NCBI GenBank assembly: GCA_902518715.1
Contig: CABYHU010000001.1
Coordinates: 1-64,000, forward strand
DNA length: 64,000 nucleotides
Direction of reading: 5' to 3'
Source of the DNA: an uncultured SAR86 cluster bacterium
GTDB taxonomy: Bacteria > Pseudomonadota > Gammaproteobacteria > Magnimaribacterales > D2472
Shown here in pieces: positions 46,337 through 55,635 of the stretch. The translations under genes were made by a program, and so were the position numbers. The notes beneath the pieces were generated by a model, which worked only from the letters and a program-made list of their open reading frames with translations, searched no databases and was not told where the DNA came from. How positions within the stretch are numbered: the stretch's first letter is position 1; each line of letters starts with the position of its first letter.

Positions 46337-47515
46337 ATGAATAATTTTGTCACACATTTAGAATGTTCGGAAGCTGGAGATCATTACAATTTCGCAGAAA
46401 TAAATAATTTATCTAAAATTAACAAACCTCTACTTGTGAAATATGATTTAGAAAAACTAAAGAATAGTTTTTCAAAAGAAGATTTCATAAATGATTTTGC
46501 ATCTCTTCCTGGTTTTTGGAAGTATCAATACCTTCTTCCACTTTCAAAAAAAAGTTCAGTTATTGATTTAGGTGAAGTTATAACGCCTCTCGTCAGAATA
46601 AGTAAATCTAACAATCTATTTATTAAAGATGAGGGCAGATTACCAACAGGTTCTTTCAAAGCAAGGGGACTTGCACTTGGTGTTGCAAGAGCAAAAGAGT
46701 TGGGAATAAAAAAGATAGCTATTCCAACAAACGGTAATGCTGGCGCTGCACTTGCTGCCTACGCAACAGCTGCTGGTATTGAATCGTTTGTTTTTTGTCC
46801 AGAAGATACACCCTCAATCAATATAAGGGAAGCGGAAATACAGGGCGCAAAAACCTTTACTATTGACGGTCTTATCAATGACTGTGGATCAATTATTGCA
46901 AAGCATAAAGAAAAAGAAGGTTGGTTTGATATTTCCACTTTGAAAGAACCTTACAGATTAGAAGGAAAGAAAACTATGGGATTTGAGCTTGCTGAGCAAC
47001 TTAACTGGGAATTACCTAAAAATATTTTTTATCCTACTGGAGGCGGAACTGGATTGATAGGCATGTGGAAAGCATTTAATGAATTAAAAAAACTAAATTG
47101 GATTGATTGCGATCTTCCAAAAATGTTTGCTATTCAATCTTCCTCTTGCGCACCAATAGTAACAGCATTTGAAAAAGGTAAAGATTATGCAGATCCATGG
47201 CCAAATGCTCATACATTAGCTTCAGGGATCAGGGTTCCTGTAGCAGTTGGTGATTTTTTAATATTACGGACTATTAGAGAATCAAATGGTCATGCTCTAG
47301 CAGTTGATGATCATGAAATAATTACAGAGAGAGATAATTTAGCAAACAGATATGGATTTTTAGCATGTCCTGAGGGTGCCGCAACACTTGCAGGATACAA
47401 AAAAGCCCTTCAGCTCGGGTTGGTAGATGCAAACGAAAAAACGGTTTTATTTAACTGTGCTACAGGTCTTAAATATCCAATGCCAGAAGTAAATAATAAA
47501 TTTCATGACAAATAA
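46337..47515 (+). CDS. Threonine synthase-like PLP enzyme (short type)
   Basis: This 392-aa fold-type II PLP enzyme has the cofactor lysine in LPTGSFKARG, NGNAGAALAAYA for the substrate carboxylate, and the PLP-phosphate loop PTGGGTGLIGMW. The overall pattern fits the short threonine synthase class rather than threonine dehydratase. A long thrC lies next to hom in this window, so this copy may be a paralogue with another substrate, such as a 2,3-diaminopropionate or cysteate synthase-type enzyme. It overlaps the patatin gene by 11 bases. Confidence 0.78.
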   Translation: MNNFVTHLECSEAGDHYNFAEINNLSKINKPLLVKYDLEKLKNSFSKEDFINDFASLPGFWKYQYLLPLSKKSSVIDLGEVITPLVRISKSNNLFIKDEGRLPTGSFKARGLALGVARAKELGIKKIAIPTNGNAGAALAAYATAAGIESFVFCPEDTPSINIREAEIQGAKTFTIDGLINDCGSIIAKHKEKEGWFDISTLKEPYRLEGKKTMGFELAEQLNWELPKNIFYPTGGGTGLIGMWKAFNELKKLNWIDCDLPKMFAIQSSSCAPIVTAFEKGKDYADPWPNAHTLASGIRVPVAVGDFLILRTIRESNGHALAVDDHEIITERDNLANRYGFLACPEGAATLAGYKKALQLGLVDANEKTVLFNCATGLKYPMPEVNNKFHDK

Positions 47516-48431
47516 ATTAAATTTTTTAAATCCATTTTCAAAAAAATATAAAAAAGTTTTAGCCTTTGATGGTGGAGGTGTTAGAGCCATAATGGGTATC
47601 TATTTTTTAAGAAAACTGGAAGAAGAATCATCAAAAAGTATTTTTGAATCTTTTGATTTATTTATAGGTACAAGCGCTGGGGCTACTAATGCATTAATGC
47701 TTGGAATGAATGGTTCTAAAATTAAAGATCTAGAGAAATTTTGGACTGTAGATAACTTAAAAAAAATCATGAATCAGTCCTTCATTGATAAAACCTCAAT
47801 ATTTCAAACGAGACCTAAATACTCAAATGAAGGAAAGAAAGAAATACTACACAATTTTTTTGAGAATAAAAAAATAGGACAGTCATTAAAGCCAGTTGTT
47901 GTTACCGCCTATGATCTTGAGGCGAGAAAACCAATTCTTCTATCAAGTTATGGTGATCCAGAAGTAACAGCAGTGCAAGCTGCAAATGCATCAAGCGCTG
48001 CTCCGATTTATTTCCCAACAGCAAGTATGGAAGATGGTAGATGGTTGATAGATGGAGGGATTGCTACAAATAATCCATCATTGCTAGGGTATATTGAAGC
48101 AAAAAAGATTTTTTCTACTAACAACATTAAGGTACTAGGAATTGGAGCAGGCTTAAATAAGAGAAAGATCAGTGGAAAAAATTCGAGAAATTGGGGAGCT
48201 CTTGGATGGTTGAGACACGATATTCTTGGAATAATGCTGGAATCAAGTTTACAAAATGAAATTTTAAAAGATTTAATTGGAGATGATTATCTTCGAGTAA
48301 ATTCACCAATTGGTAATGTAAACCGACGAATGGATGACATGTCTGAGAAAAATTTACATAGAATTAAGGAACTCGCAGATGATTGGTGGCTTAAATTTGG
48401 AAAAAAATCTATTAATTTTATAAATTCTTAA
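47505..48431 (+). CDS. Patatin-like phospholipase
   Basis: This 308-aa protein has the patatin features: oxyanion loop DGGGVRAIMG, nucleophile GTSAGA (G-x-S-x-G) and the catalytic aspartate in DGGIATNNPS. Such proteins hydrolyse acyl chains of lipids. There is no signal peptide, so it is cytoplasmic or membrane-associated. The start overlaps the upstream PLP-enzyme gene by 11 bases. The substrate is unknown; membrane lipid turnover is plausible. Confidence 0.9.
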   Translation: MTNKLNFLNPFSKKYKKVLAFDGGGVRAIMGIYFLRKLEEESSKSIFESFDLFIGTSAGATNALMLGMNGSKIKDLEKFWTVDNLKKIMNQSFIDKTSIFQTRPKYSNEGKKEILHNFFENKKIGQSLKPVVVTAYDLEARKPILLSSYGDPEVTAVQAANASSAAPIYFPTASMEDGRWLIDGGIATNNPSLLGYIEAKKIFSTNNIKVLGIGAGLNKRKISGKNSRNWGALGWLRHDILGIMLESSLQNEILKDLIGDDYLRVNSPIGNVNRRMDDMSEKNLHRIKELADDWWLKFGKKSINFINS

Positions 48432-48499
48432 ACAATCTATATTACATTGCATAAATCTGTTGTACACTCACGTTTCATTTATTTTTTATAAGGACATCT

Positions 48500-48745
48500 A
48501 TGAATATTTACGTCGGAAACCTTCCTTGGTCTATTGATGATCAGCAACTAGAAGATCTTTTCAAAGAGCATGGTGAGGTAGCTTCAGCAAGAGTTATTAC
48601 TGACCGTTTCACTAAAAGATCAAGAGGCTTTGGTTTTGTTGAAATGGAAAGCGGAGCTGAGGATGCTATTCAAGCTTTAAATGATTCTGAAGTTGAAGGA
48701 AGAAAGCTTGTAGTGAACGAATCAAAACCAAAAGAAGATAGATAG
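48500..48745 (+). CDS. Small RRM-type RNA-binding protein
   Basis: This 81-aa protein is a single RNA-recognition motif. RNP2 is IYVGNLPW at the N-terminus and RNP1 is SRGFGFVEM in the middle. It resembles the cold-inducible single-RRM proteins of cyanobacteria and some marine Proteobacteria. It ends in a basic and acidic tail (VNESKPKEDR). It is monocistronic, between the patatin and the TonB receptor, with an AAGGA Shine-Dalgarno. It could act as an RNA chaperone. Confidence 0.93.
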   Translation: MNIYVGNLPWSIDDQQLEDLFKEHGEVASARVITDRFTKRSRGFGFVEMESGAEDAIQALNDSEVEGRKLVVNESKPKEDR

Positions 48746-48773
48746 TCGTTAACCCCTAAAAATAAGCAAAAAC

Positions 48774-48810
48774 TTGACATACAAGGCTTATTTTTATTCA
48801 ATTGACATAC
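48774..48810 (+). promoter_or_regulatory. Repeated TTGACATACA element upstream of the TonB receptor
   Basis: TTGACATACA occurs twice (48774 and 48802), 28 bases apart. Both contain a perfect -35-like TTGACA, but the matching -10 elements are weak, such as TTCAAT 17 bases after the first. They could be tandem promoters or an operator direct repeat. The ORF track start for the receptor lies inside the second copy and is not the true start. Confidence 0.4.
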
Positions 48811-48834
48811 ATTTTATTCACTTTAGGGGAATTC

Positions 48835-51800
48835 ATGAATATTAGAAACTTTTTAATGATTTCGATGGTGTTATTTATGGCACCGAACTTTGTTTTTGCT
48901 CAGGATAATGATGAAGCTACCGATGTAGAAGAAATTATTGTTACTGCAACAAAAAGAGAGACAAACTTAATGGAGACACCACTTGCAGTATCTGTCATTA
49001 CTCAAGAACAAATGGCTTTGCAAGGTCTTTCCAGAATATCTGACTTATCTTCATTGGTTCCAAACTTAGTTGTTGGAAACTCAGGAGAAGATTCTGGTGT
49101 ATCAATTGCTATAAGAGGTATAAGTTCTAATAACTATACAGAGCTTGGCGATCCTACTGTTGCTGTCCACGTAGATGGGATGTACACACCAAGAGCTCAG
49201 GCAGCTCTAGCTTTAGCACATGATATTGAGAGAATTGAGGTACTAAGAGGACCACAAGGAACACTTTTTGGAAGAAATTCAACTTCTGGTGCAGTTAACG
49301 TAATTTCAGCACGACCAAAGTTTGGTGATGAGATTTCTGGAAGAATGGGTTTAAGACTCTCTGCTGATGGAAGAAATATGACAGAAGTTGATGGTTTTCT
49401 TAACATTCCCGTAAGCGACGAAATTGCTTTCAGAGCATCTTTCAAATCTTCACTTGCTGATTCTTTTATAAACCAAACTGTTGATAGATATGATTGGTCT
49501 CTTGACTACAATAGAGACGGTAAAATTGGTCAAAATGTTTCTGGACCTGGAGGTCCTGATCAAGGAACTGTGACATGGGCTGATGGTAGAGATATTGTTG
49601 CAGACGGTATTCCAAACGTTGACCAAAGAAGAGCAAGAGATGTTAATGCAAGTGATGCATATTACAACATAGACAATGAGGCAATGAGACTAGGAATGCT
49701 ATATGCTCCAGTTGATAAAGATTTTGAGTGGTATTTGTCCTTTGATTCATTTCAAGACAATGGTGCTGGATCAATCTACCTAAAAGATTGTGAGCAGGCA
49801 GAGCTTTCAAGAGGTCAAGCGTATGATTTTTCTTGCGACACTGGAGCAAGTGATCCATTTCATGCTGCTATTAATAATCCTGGTGAGCTTGATCTAAGTA
49901 TAGAAACTATTCGATCAGAGCTTAAATTTCAGGTCAATGAAAATGTTGTCGGAGAGCTAAGAGTAGCTGTTGGCGAACATGATAGATATCAGATATATGA
50001 TGGTGATGGAGGCTTCCATACTTCTCCAACTCACCCTGCATATGGTTTTGTAAGAAATAATGCAGACTCAATGATGATGAACTGGACTGCTTTAAGAGGA
50101 CATTTTGATGGCTTATTTGGTTATCAATATGGATGGGGACCAAGAGTTTTTGGTTCAAATGGAACCGGATTTAATAATGATGCATATTTCCAAAACACCG
50201 CATGGGATATGGGTTATGACAACTGTCAAATGGGATGGGGCGGTTCTGTTGAATCATCCTTTGCTTATGGTTGTCAGTACTCATTTTGGATGCAAGATTT
50301 AGATGCAGTAGCAGCTCTTCTTGGACTCTCTCCAGGAAATGCAGCGGCAGCTTTAAACAATGCTGTAAAACCAATGTGGTTTGATGAGTTATATAGAACA
50401 ATACAAAATAACAAATCAAATGTTCTTGAATTTCAACTTAAGTCTGATGGAGAAGGCGATGTTCAATGGGTTGCAGGTGTTTTCCTCATGGATGAGGAAA
50501 CTTATACAAGATTTGATGTTGAAATGCCATTTCTTGGGCCTATTATAAGACCACTTCATGAGATATATCTTCAACCTGAGAGAACCACAGAAACTTCAGC
50601 TGTTTTTGGTCAATTAGATTATAAAACTGGTGTTGAAGGTTTAAACCTTACGGTAGGTTATAGACATACTTGGGACGAAAAAAGAGATGTTGGTGGAAGA
50701 ACATATAAAACATATGGCTACTTCGATAATGCTAATGCTTATTGTAATGGTGGTCCTTGTTTTTGGTTTGAGAGCTATGATTTTGTAGGTGATACAAGAC
50801 TTACAGGGTTTGACGGAACAAACTTTACATTTTCTCCATGGAATCAATACTATCAATCTGATGACTTGCTTCCAAGTATGGGTATAAGTGGGAGTGATGA
50901 TCTTTCAGCATTCGTAGCTAATGCAAGCAATGACTATGACGCAAAATGGGATCAAGGAACTTGGAGACTTGGTGCAGACTATGTTGCTAATGAAGATCTT
51001 TTTCTTTACGCATCGGTTGCAACTGGTTATAAAGCTGGTGGATTTGGAGATAATGTTGACAGAGGTGATGGTCAGTTTATTAACTTTGAATATGATCCTG
51101 AATTTAATACAACATATGAGTTAGGGTTTAAGTCCGTTCATTTAGATGGCGATCTCAAACTTCTTGGTAATGTTTTCTATAGTGATTATGAAGACATGCA
51201 AAGAACATTATTTGGTTTTGTTGGATATAGAGAACTTGACGGCCAAGCTATATATACTCTTATGACAAAAAATGTTCCAAATTCAACTATACAGGGTGTT
51301 GAGTTAGAATTTGATTGGAAACCTTATGAGGCTGGTCGACTATTTGGTTGGGTCTCTTTGCTAGATACAAAAAATGGAGGCTCAAGTTCTTCTGAAGCTA
51401 CTCAAGACGGTTATCTATGCATGGAAAGAGCCTTAGTTGGTGTTGATCCATGTAATGCTGATGGGACTATTGATTTAAGTGGTAAGAATCTTACTTGGTC
51501 TCCTGAAAAATCATGGAATCTTCAGTTTGAGCACAATACTTACACAAGTAATGGTTTCAGAATCATGAACGTAATTAGTGCTAATTACACTAGTGAAATG
51601 TTCTATAACGAGAGCAACTATGCTTCCGAACCATTTCACAGTGGAAGAGATGATTTATATACCGTTAACACAAGCATGGTTTTTATTGATGAAGCTAATG
51701 CATGGGCTCTTGAATTTTATGTCCATAATGCTACTGATGAGCTAATTAAGACTGACTCATATCCCGCTAATGCTGGATTTGTTAAAGCAATGTATGCTCC

Positions 51801-51840
51801 TCCAATGGCATATGGAGTTAGATTTAATAAAGATTTCTAA
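48835..51840 (+). CDS. TonB-dependent outer-membrane receptor
   Basis: This 1001-aa receptor has a signal peptide (MNIRNFLMISMVLFMAPNFVFA). A TonB-box-like stretch (EEIIVTATKRE) follows. The plug domain contains VAVHVDGMYTPRA and IERIEVLRGPQGTLFGRNSTSGAVNVI. A long beta-barrel ends in a phenylalanine (RFNKDF), typical of outer-membrane insertion. I start at ATG 48835, preceded by AGGGGA, because the track's earlier TTG only adds a pre-signal sequence. It belongs to the large receptor family common in marine Gammaproteobacteria. The substrate is unknown. The barrel contains many aromatic and Cys residues. Confidence 0.95.
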   Translation: MNIRNFLMISMVLFMAPNFVFAQDNDEATDVEEIIVTATKRETNLMETPLAVSVITQEQMALQGLSRISDLSSLVPNLVVGNSGEDSGVSIAIRGISSNNYTELGDPTVAVHVDGMYTPRAQAALALAHDIERIEVLRGPQGTLFGRNSTSGAVNVISARPKFGDEISGRMGLRLSADGRNMTEVDGFLNIPVSDEIAFRASFKSSLADSFINQTVDRYDWSLDYNRDGKIGQNVSGPGGPDQGTVTWADGRDIVADGIPNVDQRRARDVNASDAYYNIDNEAMRLGMLYAPVDKDFEWYLSFDSFQDNGAGSIYLKDCEQAELSRGQAYDFSCDTGASDPFHAAINNPGELDLSIETIRSELKFQVNENVVGELRVAVGEHDRYQIYDGDGGFHTSPTHPAYGFVRNNADSMMMNWTALRGHFDGLFGYQYGWGPRVFGSNGTGFNNDAYFQNTAWDMGYDNCQMGWGGSVESSFAYGCQYSFWMQDLDAVAALLGLSPGNAAAALNNAVKPMWFDELYRTIQNNKSNVLEFQLKSDGEGDVQWVAGVFLMDEETYTRFDVEMPFLGPIIRPLHEIYLQPERTTETSAVFGQLDYKTGVEGLNLTVGYRHTWDEKRDVGGRTYKTYGYFDNANAYCNGGPCFWFESYDFVGDTRLTGFDGTNFTFSPWNQYYQSDDLLPSMGISGSDDLSAFVANASNDYDAKWDQGTWRLGADYVANEDLFLYASVATGYKAGGFGDNVDRGDGQFINFEYDPEFNTTYELGFKSVHLDGDLKLLGNVFYSDYEDMQRTLFGFVGYRELDGQAIYTLMTKNVPNSTIQGVELEFDWKPYEAGRLFGWVSLLDTKNGGSSSSEATQDGYLCMERALVGVDPCNADGTIDLSGKNLTWSPEKSWNLQFEHNTYTSNGFRIMNVISANYTSEMFYNESNYASEPFHSGRDDLYTVNTSMVFIDEANAWALEFYVHNATDELIKTDSYPANAGFVKAMYAPPMAYGVRFNKDF

Positions 51841-51861
51841 TTTTTAAGCAATCTTAAAAAA

Positions 51862-51888
51862 GAGGGGAGCGTAGCTCTCCTTTTTTTT
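51862..51888 (+). terminator. Intrinsic terminator of the TonB receptor gene
   Basis: GGGGAGC, the loop GTA, GCTCTCC and then eight T. The stem has one G-T pair. It lies about 20 bases after the receptor stop codon. Confidence 0.88.
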
Positions 51889-51910
51889 GAATTAAATTTA
51901 TAATATACAT

Positions 51911-52303
51911 ATGTCCAATGCAGCAAATTACATAAATAAATGGCACGAAGTTATTCTTGAAGGGAAAATGGAGCTTCTTGATAACCTTCTCAGCGATAAT
52001 GCTACTTTTTATTCACCTGTAGTCTTTAAACCGCTTGAAGGCAAAGAAATTACAAAAATGTATCTCAGTGCGGCTGGCCTTTCATTTAATATGGAAAGCT
52101 TTAAATACACACGAGAATTAAATGACGCTAATCACTCTGTTCTAGAGTTCGAGACGACAATTGATGACATAAGCGTAAATGGGGTAGATATGATTGAGTG
52201 GGATGATGATGGCAAGATACTTAGTTTTAAAGTCATGATTAGGCCCTTCAAGGCAGTTGAAATCGTTAGAGCAAAAATGGTTGAAGCTCTTGAGCAAATT
52301 TAG
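51911..52303 (+). CDS. NTF2-like/SnoaL-type small protein
   Basis: This 130-aa protein has the cone-shaped NTF2 pattern: an N-terminal helix with W (YINKWHEVILEG), DNATFYSPVVFKPLEGKE, and a beta-rich end with VDMIEWDDDGKILSFKVMIRP. Similar proteins are isomerases, dehydratases or ligand binders, and no specific activity can be given. Native base composition here marks the left edge outside the acquired island that follows. Confidence 0.8.
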   Translation: MSNAANYINKWHEVILEGKMELLDNLLSDNATFYSPVVFKPLEGKEITKMYLSAAGLSFNMESFKYTRELNDANHSVLEFETTIDDISVNGVDMIEWDDDGKILSFKVMIRPFKAVEIVRAKMVEALEQI

Positions 52304-52384
52304 TTGAATCCTTTATTTTATCAAGCAGCCTAGGGTAGCAGAGTAGCCGTAGCAATGTTTTGATTTTCCACTATTTGTGCATGG

Positions 52385-53083
52385 CTAACGCTCGTAACCC
52401 ATTGTATCGAACTCGATCCTGCAGTTCTTATATATTTGGTCCTTTACTTTTTGCGACAACAGCTCGGATGCAGGCCTTCTGTTAGTTCTGAATTTGTGTT
52501 TGGTTTGTGGATAGTGCGCGACAATATCAAATTCAAGCCTGTCGCCGAGGGTCGTGAGGTCTTCCTGCATATTGTCAAAATTGACAATGAAATCGACAAT
52601 AGGTTTTTCACCGTCTGAATAGGTTGGGTAATTGACGTATTTCTTCTTCTTCAGAACACGCTCAAGCTCCTTGTCAAAACTCCAGTTTTTTTTTCCGCGC
52701 GCATGATAATAGATATGTGATACAACCTTTTCGTACGGATGCCTTTCGATCGAAAAAGTGAAGTAATCATCATAAGTTTTTTTGCCGACGTGCTCGCGAA
52801 TCGCAACAGCTGGCATATGATTGAAAAATTTGCCACGGCGTCTGGCGCGTAAAAATTTCATCTTGCGTGCCTTTATCATATTGCGATATCGCTGCTCTCC
52901 AAGACCAGCATAGTTCTGAGGTAACGTGCCGCCCATGTCCAGCCTGACGAGCTCGTCTTCAAACGATATTGGAGTGATGATGTCATCGGGACCACAGACT
53001 TGGCTCAGACTAACCTCCATGCTTGTGCCCGAGGTTTTACGGGTCTTTACGAAAATAAACTTCTTTGCATGGCTAACGATCAT
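52385..53083 (-). CDS. Sulfotransferase family protein (type 2-like)
   Basis: This 232-aa protein begins with a PAPS 5'-phosphosulfate-binding-like stretch (FIFVKTRKTSGTSMEVSLS). The 3'-phosphate-binding-like FSIERHPYEKVVSHIYYHA lies in the middle, as in carbohydrate sulfotransferases. It would transfer sulfate from PAPS to a glycan hydroxyl or amine. It overlaps the upstream sulfotransferase by 11 bases. G+C is clearly above the window average. Plus-strand ORFs over it are shadows. Confidence 0.8.
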   Translation of the reverse strand: MIVSHAKKFIFVKTRKTSGTSMEVSLSQVCGPDDIITPISFEDELVRLDMGGTLPQNYAGLGEQRYRNMIKARKMKFLRARRRGKFFNHMPAVAIREHVGKKTYDDYFTFSIERHPYEKVVSHIYYHARGKKNWSFDKELERVLKKKKYVNYPTYSDGEKPIVDFIVNFDNMQEDLTTLGDRLEFDIVAHYPQTKHKFRTNRRPASELLSQKVKDQIYKNCRIEFDTMGYER

Positions 53084-53876
53084 TGGTTGCTCCGCTGATT
53101 CGACTAAGTCCTTTCTTGTACCGATAGATAGCTATTTTTCTCGAAGCATCAATGGATTGCGTAATTCTCTGCCAAAAAGGTTTCTTTTCCGGATACCAAC
53201 TGTTAGATTTATCCGGTAAAACGCCGTCCAGAACAACTTCCCAATCCCGCGATGATTCGTATCCACAACCGACCAGATCTGGTGTCATTGTGCCATGGAT
53301 TGCCTGCTGTTGGACGATGCGACCGAGATGTTTTCGCCAGACACCAACACTGGTCGGTCCAATAGGACGGACGCCACGCATTGCAACCTTTGACTTTTCA
53401 GACACTTGCGCGTGTTCATGGTACTCAGAAAATTTGTGTTGTTTCTCAAGCCATGGAAATTTTTCAATGATTTGGCTTTGTGTGGCATCAGGGTTATTTA
53501 CGAAATCTTCGTACCGGATATTGAGAAAACGATCGTGGCCGAACAATGAGCGTGCACAGGCATGCAATTCACGCCAAAGCCTAATGTTCGAGTAGTACAT
53601 ATCCTCGCTCTTACCGTGCCGGCTAACGATGACATCACGCGGATCGCGCGTTACGTAAATGACATAGAGATTAGGATCGTCGATGACTCCTGGCATATAC
53701 AAAGTATCTTTGGGTCGTTTCGTGATAACTACATCGTTGTTTTTTGCGGTTACGAGGTGAAAGCGAATCTCATGGTCGTAATGCTTATTTGTCCGAAAAC
53801 AGGTTACCATCGCTTCGTGCAAGAGAGTAGTTCCGGATCGCGGCGAGCAGGCAACAATGTGAATGTGCTTAAACAT
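53073..53876 (-). CDS. PAPS-dependent sulfotransferase
   Basis: This 267-aa protein carries both PAPS motifs: CSPRSGTTLLHEA (5'-phosphosulfate loop) at the N-terminus and VTRDPRDVIVSRHG (3'-phosphate-binding) near residue 90. LNIRYEDFVNNP is another typical segment. It would sulfate a surface saccharide or lipid. It overlaps kdkA by 8 bases upstream and the second sulfotransferase by 11 bases downstream. High G+C suggests recent transfer. Three plus-strand ORFs of 97-147 aa across this gene are antisense shadows. Confidence 0.87.
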   Translation of the reverse strand: MFKHIHIVACSPRSGTTLLHEAMVTCFRTNKHYDHEIRFHLVTAKNNDVVITKRPKDTLYMPGVIDDPNLYVIYVTRDPRDVIVSRHGKSEDMYYSNIRLWRELHACARSLFGHDRFLNIRYEDFVNNPDATQSQIIEKFPWLEKQHKFSEYHEHAQVSEKSKVAMRGVRPIGPTSVGVWRKHLGRIVQQQAIHGTMTPDLVGCGYESSRDWEVVLDGVLPDKSNSWYPEKKPFWQRITQSIDASRKIAIYRYKKGLSRISGATNDR

Positions 53877-54597
53877 TAGCCATTGCCGCTTTGTTATAGG
53901 CAGATATTAGTATTTGCCAATCGGCCAGTTGCCAATAAATATTATGTAATCGTTTTTCTTTCTCAAATGATCGCTTTAAACGCGCTATGTTTGAGTTTTT
54001 CCAATTACTGCCTTGTCTAATTTGGCATTTATCAAAATCAATTAGCCAAACCTCGTTTTCTATATCGAGCATAATGTTGTGGATATTTAAATCGTGGAGA
54101 TAAATCTGATGATGATGGAATTTGGCAATGGTTTGACCAATTTTTTTCCAAACATCAGCGGTTAAGCTGTTTGCTAGTAAAATATGATGTAAGTCCCTAG
54201 CGCTGGAAATTTTTTTTAAAATGATATCGGCTTGATAATATAAGCCAGTCTTCTTCAACATCGCTGCGATCGGGGTTGGACAATTTAAATCCATATTTTT
54301 CATTTGCTGTAGCAGCTTAAATTCTCTCCATGCTCGTGATTTTTCAATACCTGTATACATATATTGATCACTTAGTACTTTTCCAATCAAGCCGCCGCGA
54401 CGATAGTGCCGTAATACATATTCATTTTTGTTATGTTTAAAAAAGTAGGTGGTGCCACGGCCAGTTGCCTGTCCTGTTATAGCATTTTGTGTCTTCCAAT
54501 ATTGACCTGTAAAGATTTTTGGGACAGGTACAGGGAAATGGCCTGAATCAAACAACATGATGTGGGACTTAACTGATTTTTGTTGTATGTATGACAT
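53869..54597 (-). CDS. kdkA: 3-deoxy-D-manno-octulosonic acid kinase
   Basis: This 242-aa lipopolysaccharide kinase has the KdkA/WaaP pattern. RHYRRGGLIGKV lies in the N-lobe, the kinase-like catalytic loop is HDLNIHNIMLD, and the metal-binding DFDKC follows. KdkA phosphorylates Kdo in the LPS inner core. It lies between the glycosyltransferase (5 bases upstream) and the sulfotransferases, which points to LPS or surface glycan modification. Its base composition is closer to native than that of the sulfotransferases. Confidence 0.86.
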   Translation of the reverse strand: MSYIQQKSVKSHIMLFDSGHFPVPVPKIFTGQYWKTQNAITGQATGRGTTYFFKHNKNEYVLRHYRRGGLIGKVLSDQYMYTGIEKSRAWREFKLLQQMKNMDLNCPTPIAAMLKKTGLYYQADIILKKISSARDLHHILLANSLTADVWKKIGQTIAKFHHHQIYLHDLNIHNIMLDIENEVWLIDFDKCQIRQGSNWKNSNIARLKRSFEKEKRLHNIYWQLADWQILISAYNKAAMANV

Positions 54598-54601
54598 GTA
54601 A

Positions 54602-55507
54602 CTATTTTTGGCTTAAACGGATATTACTACGCACTTTAGACAATTGAGAATTTTCTTTATAACGTCCTTTTGTAACATGATGAATATGAAAAACACCATC
54701 AATATGCTTAGGTTCACCATCAGTGCCAAGTAGCCAGCGAAAGGCGGTGTCTTCATAGGTTTTACGCCAACGGTCAGATTCAGTTTGAAATATTGAAAGT
54801 TTTTCACAATAACCTATAGCACGAGCAACGTCACCATGAACAATTTGAAATGGGCCACGTGCTTTATCACGGGATTTACCACGTTCGTATAAACTGAAAT
54901 TTTCTGTTTCTATATCGATAACTTGTGGTTGGACATCATTTGACAATAATGGGTCATCATCTTCTAACATCTCACTGATTTTTTCTTCTTTAGGAAAAAA
55001 CAATGAACCTTTCTCACCTTGTAAACTATCGGCGAGTGAGTCTAAGCAGTTTTCATAAAAGATAACGTCGCAATCTGTAAACCATATCCAGTCAGCTTCT
55101 GTTGACCGCGCAGCCATATTTCGGCCTATAGCACGTCTAAAGAGCTTTCCTTTGGTAAGAGGGTGGAAATTCCAAGTTACATTTGGCGTGGTTATTTGAC
55201 TAAAGAAGTCCAATGTAGCCTTTGTTTTAGTATCTTCTTCAGCATAAAAAACGGTCACAGTTAAATTTAGTTTTGTTGGTGGATAGTTTACAAACGAACT
55301 TAATTGATAGGTTAACATGCTGGCATAACCCCAACAGTGACTAACAATTTCTAAATCAAACTTTCCCTTTACTGCCTTGCGATCTGCTTCAGCAGGTATT
55401 TTATCGCGAAACAATGACTGCGGTAAAATACGACCAAACACTAAACGATAAGCTTGTATAGCAAAGCTATTAAAGACATTAGGTGAAAATGTTTTTGTTT
55501 CTATCAT
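54602..55507 (-). CDS. Glycosyltransferase, family 2-like
   Basis: This protein of about 301 aa has a GT-A-type core: LEIVSHCWGY at the first beta strand, LTVTVFYAEED, the nucleotide-metal motif in WIWFTDCDVIF (D-x-D), and a later EDTAFRWLLG with acidic catalytic-type residues. It would add a sugar to LPS or a capsule. The track starts at TTG 55525. ATG six codons later is an equally good start and I use it; neither has a clear Shine-Dalgarno. It is the first gene of the island operon. Confidence 0.8.
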   Translation of the reverse strand: MIETKTFSPNVFNSFAIQAYRLVFGRILPQSLFRDKIPAEADRKAVKGKFDLEIVSHCWGYASMLTYQLSSFVNYPPTKLNLTVTVFYAEEDTKTKATLDFFSQITTPNVTWNFHPLTKGKLFRRAIGRNMAARSTEADWIWFTDCDVIFYENCLDSLADSLQGEKGSLFFPKEEKISEMLEDDDPLLSNDVQPQVIDIETENFSLYERGKSRDKARGPFQIVHGDVARAIGYCEKLSIFQTESDRWRKTYEDTAFRWLLGTDGEPKHIDGVFHIHHVTKGRYKENSQLSKVRSNIRLSQK

Positions 55508-55635
55508 GATAAATAAGTAAGCCAACTCATTTCTTAAAAATCTAATAAAAGTTCCACAATCCTAATCATACCAAAATGATGAGAAATGATGAGTTTTATG
55601 AATCTCTTTCATCACTAAACTTTTTACAATTCTGC

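Noticed and set aside
49643-50419. Minus-strand and alternate-frame ORFs inside the TonB receptor
   Set aside because: The receptor frame has clear plug and barrel features along its length. These ORFs are His/Leu-rich complements of aromatic barrel codons.
52304-52384. Possible left attachment site of the island as a copy of the tRNA-Gly 3' end
   Set aside because: No match to the tRNA T-arm or acceptor sequence is visible there, and the island is on the 5' side of the tRNA, which is atypical for integrase insertion.
52926-53879. Plus-strand ORFs of 97, 147 and 105 aa across the sulfotransferase genes
   Set aside because: They lie opposite clear PAPS sulfotransferase coding with intact motifs. 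The higher G+C there simply makes antisense frames stay open longer.
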